NCBI GenBank assembly: GCA_003140655.1
Contig: PLKR01000413.1
Coordinates: 9,071 to 17,216, forward strand
Direction of reading: 5' to 3'
Length of the DNA: 8,146 nt
Origin: Acidobacteriaceae bacterium
GTDB taxonomy: Bacteria > Acidobacteriota > Terriglobia > Terriglobales > Acidobacteriaceae
This document shows positions 5,706-8,146 of the stretch, one piece after another. The position numbers and the translations under genes were made by a program. The stretch's first letter is position 1, and every line of letters starts with the position of its first letter. Under the pieces are notes generated by a model. It was not told where the DNA came from. It saw nothing but the letters and a program-made list of their open reading frames with translations, and searched no databases.

Positions 5706-5733
5706 ATTGTATTCGAAAAACCCGGATTGTGAC
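5706..5733 (-). promoter_or_regulatory. Candidate promoter for the OmpA-family gene
   Basis: On the minus strand, GTCACA (5733-5728) and TACAAT (5711-5706) are 17 bp apart. They match sigma70 consensus at four and five of six positions. Transcription would begin near 5699, leaving a leader of about 130 nt before the ATG at 5568. Confidence 0.35.
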
Positions 5734-5767
5734 AGGCGATTTTATAAGACAGGACGAGGGCAAGCCT

Positions 5768-5803
5768 GCGCTGCAGCCGGCCGAAGGGGGACAGCTACAG
5801 CGC
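5768..5803 (-). terminator. Hairpin downstream of the kinase gene, possible terminator
   Basis: GCGCTGCAGC (5768-5777) and GCTACAGCGC (5794-5803) form a 10-bp stem around a 16-nt loop. In the minus-strand transcript the single non-Watson-Crick position is a G-U pair, whereas in the plus transcript it is a C-A mismatch. This fits a role in the kinase transcript. No U-rich tail follows, so it is not a classical intrinsic terminator and may only protect the 3' end. Confidence 0.35.
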
Positions 5804-5820
5804 CTGATCGGGTCTCTAAT

Positions 5821-8088
5821 CTACGCCCGCGGCAATTGCGATCCGTGCTGGAAACGATACTGGAGAATTCTCGCGGCTAGAGCGGGGGGCATTGCTTCTC
5901 CGGCGGGCTGCACGGTACGCACGACTTCTCCACGGCAAACCACTTCTGTGGGCGAGAGCCCGGCAATCTCCGCCGGGAGCACCAGATTAATTTCTAGCAC
6001 TACATTCGGCTGCAAGAGGGCTTCCGCCTGAAACAGCAAACCGGAACGGCTGATGTTTCTGGTTTCCCCGTCGTGCCAATTGTTTTCGTCGAGACGGCGG
6101 TATTTCAAGGGCAGGTAAAGTTGAAAACGTTGCGCACGCGACAGCGGCAAAGGTCGGGCCACTGCAGCGTGAGCGGTTTTGACGGGCATGGCAGCCTCCG
6201 AAGGAAATGGGGTTGAATTCAGCACCTCGCGAACTTTACTTTTCAGGTCGCGCAGGGTAAAAGGTTTCTGGAGCAGGCGTACACCTGTGTCCAGCATGCC
6301 ATTGCGCCCGATCACATTCTCCGTGTAACCGGACATGTAAAGTACTCTCACGTTGGGCCGGATTTCCAAAATGCGTTGCGCCAGTTCGCGGCCGTTCATG
6401 CCAGGCATGATTACGTCGGTCAGCAGCAGATGAATCACGCCCTCAAAGGCCACTGCGATCTGCATCGCGGCCGCGCCATCGGCCGCTTCGATAACCCGAT
6501 AACCCTGCTTCTCGAGGAATTGGCGGGCCAGATAGCGCAGATTGGCCTCATCCTCGACGAGCAGAATGGTTTCCGCTCCCTCGGCGCTCGCGGATTCCGC
6601 TGGAGCGGCAACTTGGGCGGGACTCTCGGCTGCTTCCGCGACGCGGGGCAGATAAATCTTGAACGTCGTGCCCTTGCCGGGCTCGCTGTAAACCCAGATG
6701 TAACCGCCGCTCTGCTTGACGATGCCGTACACCGTGGAAAGCCCGAGCCCCGTGCCCTTGGGTCCCTTGGTGGTAAAGAAAGGCTCGAAGATGCGGGACT
6801 GCGTCTCCGAATCCATGCCCTCGCCGGTATCGCTGATGGCCAGCATCACGTAGTTTCCCGGGTTGAGTGGAGCATGAAAGCGCGCGTAGTCGTCGTCGAG
6901 CGAGACATTGCAGGTCTCGATCGTCAACTTTCCGCCAGATGGCATCGCATCACGCGCGTTCACGGCAAGATTCATGATGACCTGCTCAACCTGTCCCGCA
7001 TCGGCCCGCACTGCACCGAGCCCAGCCGCCGGAACCATCACCAGATCTATATCTTCGCCGATCACGCGGGTGAGCATCTTCAGGTTCTCCGTGACCACGC
7101 CATTTAAGTCGAGAATTTTCGGCGCCAGCATTTGCTTTCGGCTGAAGGCGAGGAGCTGGCGCGTGAGCGACGTGGCTCGCACGGCAGCACTGGCAATCTC
7201 CTGGGCAGGAGCGCGCAGGGCGGGTTCCGGACCCAGACGGTCGAGCAGAAATTCCGAGTATCCTGAAATCACCATCAGCAGATTGTTGAAATCATGCGCG
7301 ATGCCGCCGGCGAGTCTGCCTATGGCTTCCATCTTTTGCGACTGCCGGAGCTGTTGCTCCAGGGCGCGGCGCTCGGTCACATCCTCGGCAAACAGCTCGA
7401 AGGTTCTTCCCTTGTCGCCGTTGGAAACTGTGCGGCCAGAAACGCGAACCACTGTGGCAGTGCCGTCTTTCCGCAGCCACTCTGCGGTCAGGCCGTTGAA
7501 GGACGCCGCGGAACGCAAATGGTCCGCCAGTTCGAACCACTGCTGCGTGTCCGCGTAGAGTCCCCCGAGATGTTTCCCCAGCAGTTCCTTGGCTGAAGAA
7601 TATCCCAGCATCGCCAGCAGCGCCGGATTCGCATCCAGCAACTGACCCGCAGAATCGCAGCGGCAGATGCCGTAGGGAGAGTCGGTCACCAGAGACCGGA
7701 AATTTATTTCGGAGCGCCGCAAGCCCTCCTGGACGGCGCGCAGAGCGGCATTGAACCAGCAGATCAGAAGCGCCAGCACAACGAACAGCGCCAGCCACAT
7801 CATCGTCGACCGGTATTGCGCGGGGGTATGTTCTCCGGTGAATGAAAAGTATGCGCTTACGGTGAGTGCGAACGAGGTGGCGACCAGACCTGGTTTCCAG
7901 CCGCCATACCAGGCGCTAACCATTACGGCGACGGCGAATACGGCCAGCCGACTTTCCGTGATGTTGGGAAGCAGCAGTGCCGGGATCAGCGCTAACGTGG
8001 TGCTAAGGACGGCTACTCCGTAGCGCAGAATCGGCGCGCGGGCGGGCTGGATGCGAAGTAGAGGGAGGGTTACCCGCATGTAACCCAT
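5821..8088 (-). CDS. Hybrid sensor histidine kinase with DUF4118-like membrane domain, PAS, receiver and C-terminal PilZ
   Basis: A 755-residue inner-membrane signalling protein. Residues 20-118 hold about four membrane helices with the AWYGGWKPGLVAT pattern of DUF4118 (KdpD-type) domains. A PAS domain spans about 126-240. The HisKA domain carries the phosphoacceptor H265 in GGIAHDFNNL. The ATPase has N-box NLAVNARDAM (373-382), DTGEG (420-424) and GTGLGL (445-450). After an Ala/Glu/Ser linker, a receiver domain (about 506-624) has acidic E512/D513, phospho-acceptor D558, S586 and K608. The C-terminus (about 650-748) is PilZ-like with NISRSG (678-683) matching (D/N)xSxxG. The upstream RxxxR motif is not intact: the region reads RAQRFQL. 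The expected pathway is His265 to Asp558 phosphotransfer. The ligand and partner are unknown. Starts at 8088 or 8079 (Met4) are both possible, and neither has a clear Shine-Dalgarno. Confidence 0.93.
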   Translation of the reverse strand: MGYMRVTLPLLRIQPARAPILRYGVAVLSTTLALIPALLLPNITESRLAVFAVAVMVSAWYGGWKPGLVATSFALTVSAYFSFTGEHTPAQYRSTMMWLALFVVLALLICWFNAALRAVQEGLRRSEINFRSLVTDSPYGICRCDSAGQLLDANPALLAMLGYSSAKELLGKHLGGLYADTQQWFELADHLRSAASFNGLTAEWLRKDGTATVVRVSGRTVSNGDKGRTFELFAEDVTERRALEQQLRQSQKMEAIGRLAGGIAHDFNNLLMVISGYSEFLLDRLGPEPALRAPAQEIASAAVRATSLTRQLLAFSRKQMLAPKILDLNGVVTENLKMLTRVIGEDIDLVMVPAAGLGAVRADAGQVEQVIMNLAVNARDAMPSGGKLTIETCNVSLDDDYARFHAPLNPGNYVMLAISDTGEGMDSETQSRIFEPFFTTKGPKGTGLGLSTVYGIVKQSGGYIWVYSEPGKGTTFKIYLPRVAEAAESPAQVAAPAESASAEGAETILLVEDEANLRYLARQFLEKQGYRVIEAADGAAAMQIAVAFEGVIHLLLTDVIMPGMNGRELAQRILEIRPNVRVLYMSGYTENVIGRNGMLDTGVRLLQKPFTLRDLKSKVREVLNSTPFPSEAAMPVKTAHAAVARPLPLSRAQRFQLYLPLKYRRLDENNWHDGETRNISRSGLLFQAEALLQPNVVLEINLVLPAEIAGLSPTEVVCRGEVVRTVQPAGEAMPPALAARILQYRFQHGSQLPRA

Positions 8089-8146
8089 GCTAGGAGCAGG
8101 TTTTGAAACGCGCGAGATTACAGGAGTTCATTCCAGATTCTCGGGG
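8089..8146. other. Sequence upstream of the kinase gene
   Basis: These 58 bases up to the right edge hold no gene fragment that I can support. No strong ribosome-binding site or -10/-35 pair for the kinase is visible. The promoter probably lies at or beyond the edge. Confidence 0.4.

Larger units (their letters stand above)
5569..5820 (-). other. Intergenic region between the kinase and the OmpA-family gene
   Basis: This 252-bp gap lies between two co-directional minus-strand genes. It contains a hairpin just after the kinase gene, a candidate promoter for the OmpA-family gene, and that gene's ribosome-binding site. No small gene is supported on either strand. Confidence 0.6.

Noticed and set aside
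6376..7558. Long plus-strand open frames within the kinase region
   Set aside because: They are antisense shadows of the kinase gene, whose catalytic motifs are all intact in the minus-strand frame.

Overview
The window looks like ordinary chromosomal DNA from a GC-rich Gram-negative bacterium, most likely an acidobacterium (Acidobacteriota, Terriglobia/Koribacter-like). This assignment is inferred, not proven. It rests on the rplU-rpmA-obgE order, an Ala/Gln-rich OmpA-family envelope protein, a soluble-tail hybrid histidine kinase ending in an atypical PilZ domain, and dispersed palindromes of a kind I associate with such genomes. No phage, transposase, CRISPR or RNA gene was found.

Left part (1-1351): the 5' end of a minus-strand gene for a secreted Met/His-rich, probably metal-binding protein runs off the left edge. 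It is divergent from a plus-strand TauE/SafE-family membrane transporter. The 315-bp gap between them holds a small dyad and a copy of a dispersed repeat.

Middle (1352-3816): a decayed minus-strand fragment resembling the C-terminus of an NTF2/SnoaL-like protein overlaps a good sigma70-type promoter. That promoter would give rplU a leader of about 170 nt. rplU (L21, with an unusual basic tail) and rpmA (L27) follow, separated by two adjacent hairpins. A strong UUCG-loop terminator closes the pair. A 99-bp inverted repeat then fills almost all the space before obgE, which has no visible ribosome-binding site.

Right part (3892-8088, all minus strand): an exported OmpA-family protein with a conserved peptidoglycan-binding site, and upstream of it a 755-residue hybrid sensor kinase (membrane domain, PAS, HisKA, ATPase, receiver, PilZ). 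The 252-bp gap between them holds a hairpin downstream of the kinase gene and a candidate promoter for the OmpA gene, so the two are probably separate transcription units.

Functionally, rplU-rpmA-obgE is the familiar ribosome/large-subunit-assembly cluster. The others are envelope or sensory genes with no evident joint pathway. I see no convincing previously undescribed multi-gene system. The most unusual items are the repeat placement before obgE, the possible rplU leader, the L21 tail, and the kinase-PilZ fusion whose c-di-GMP arginine motif is degenerate.
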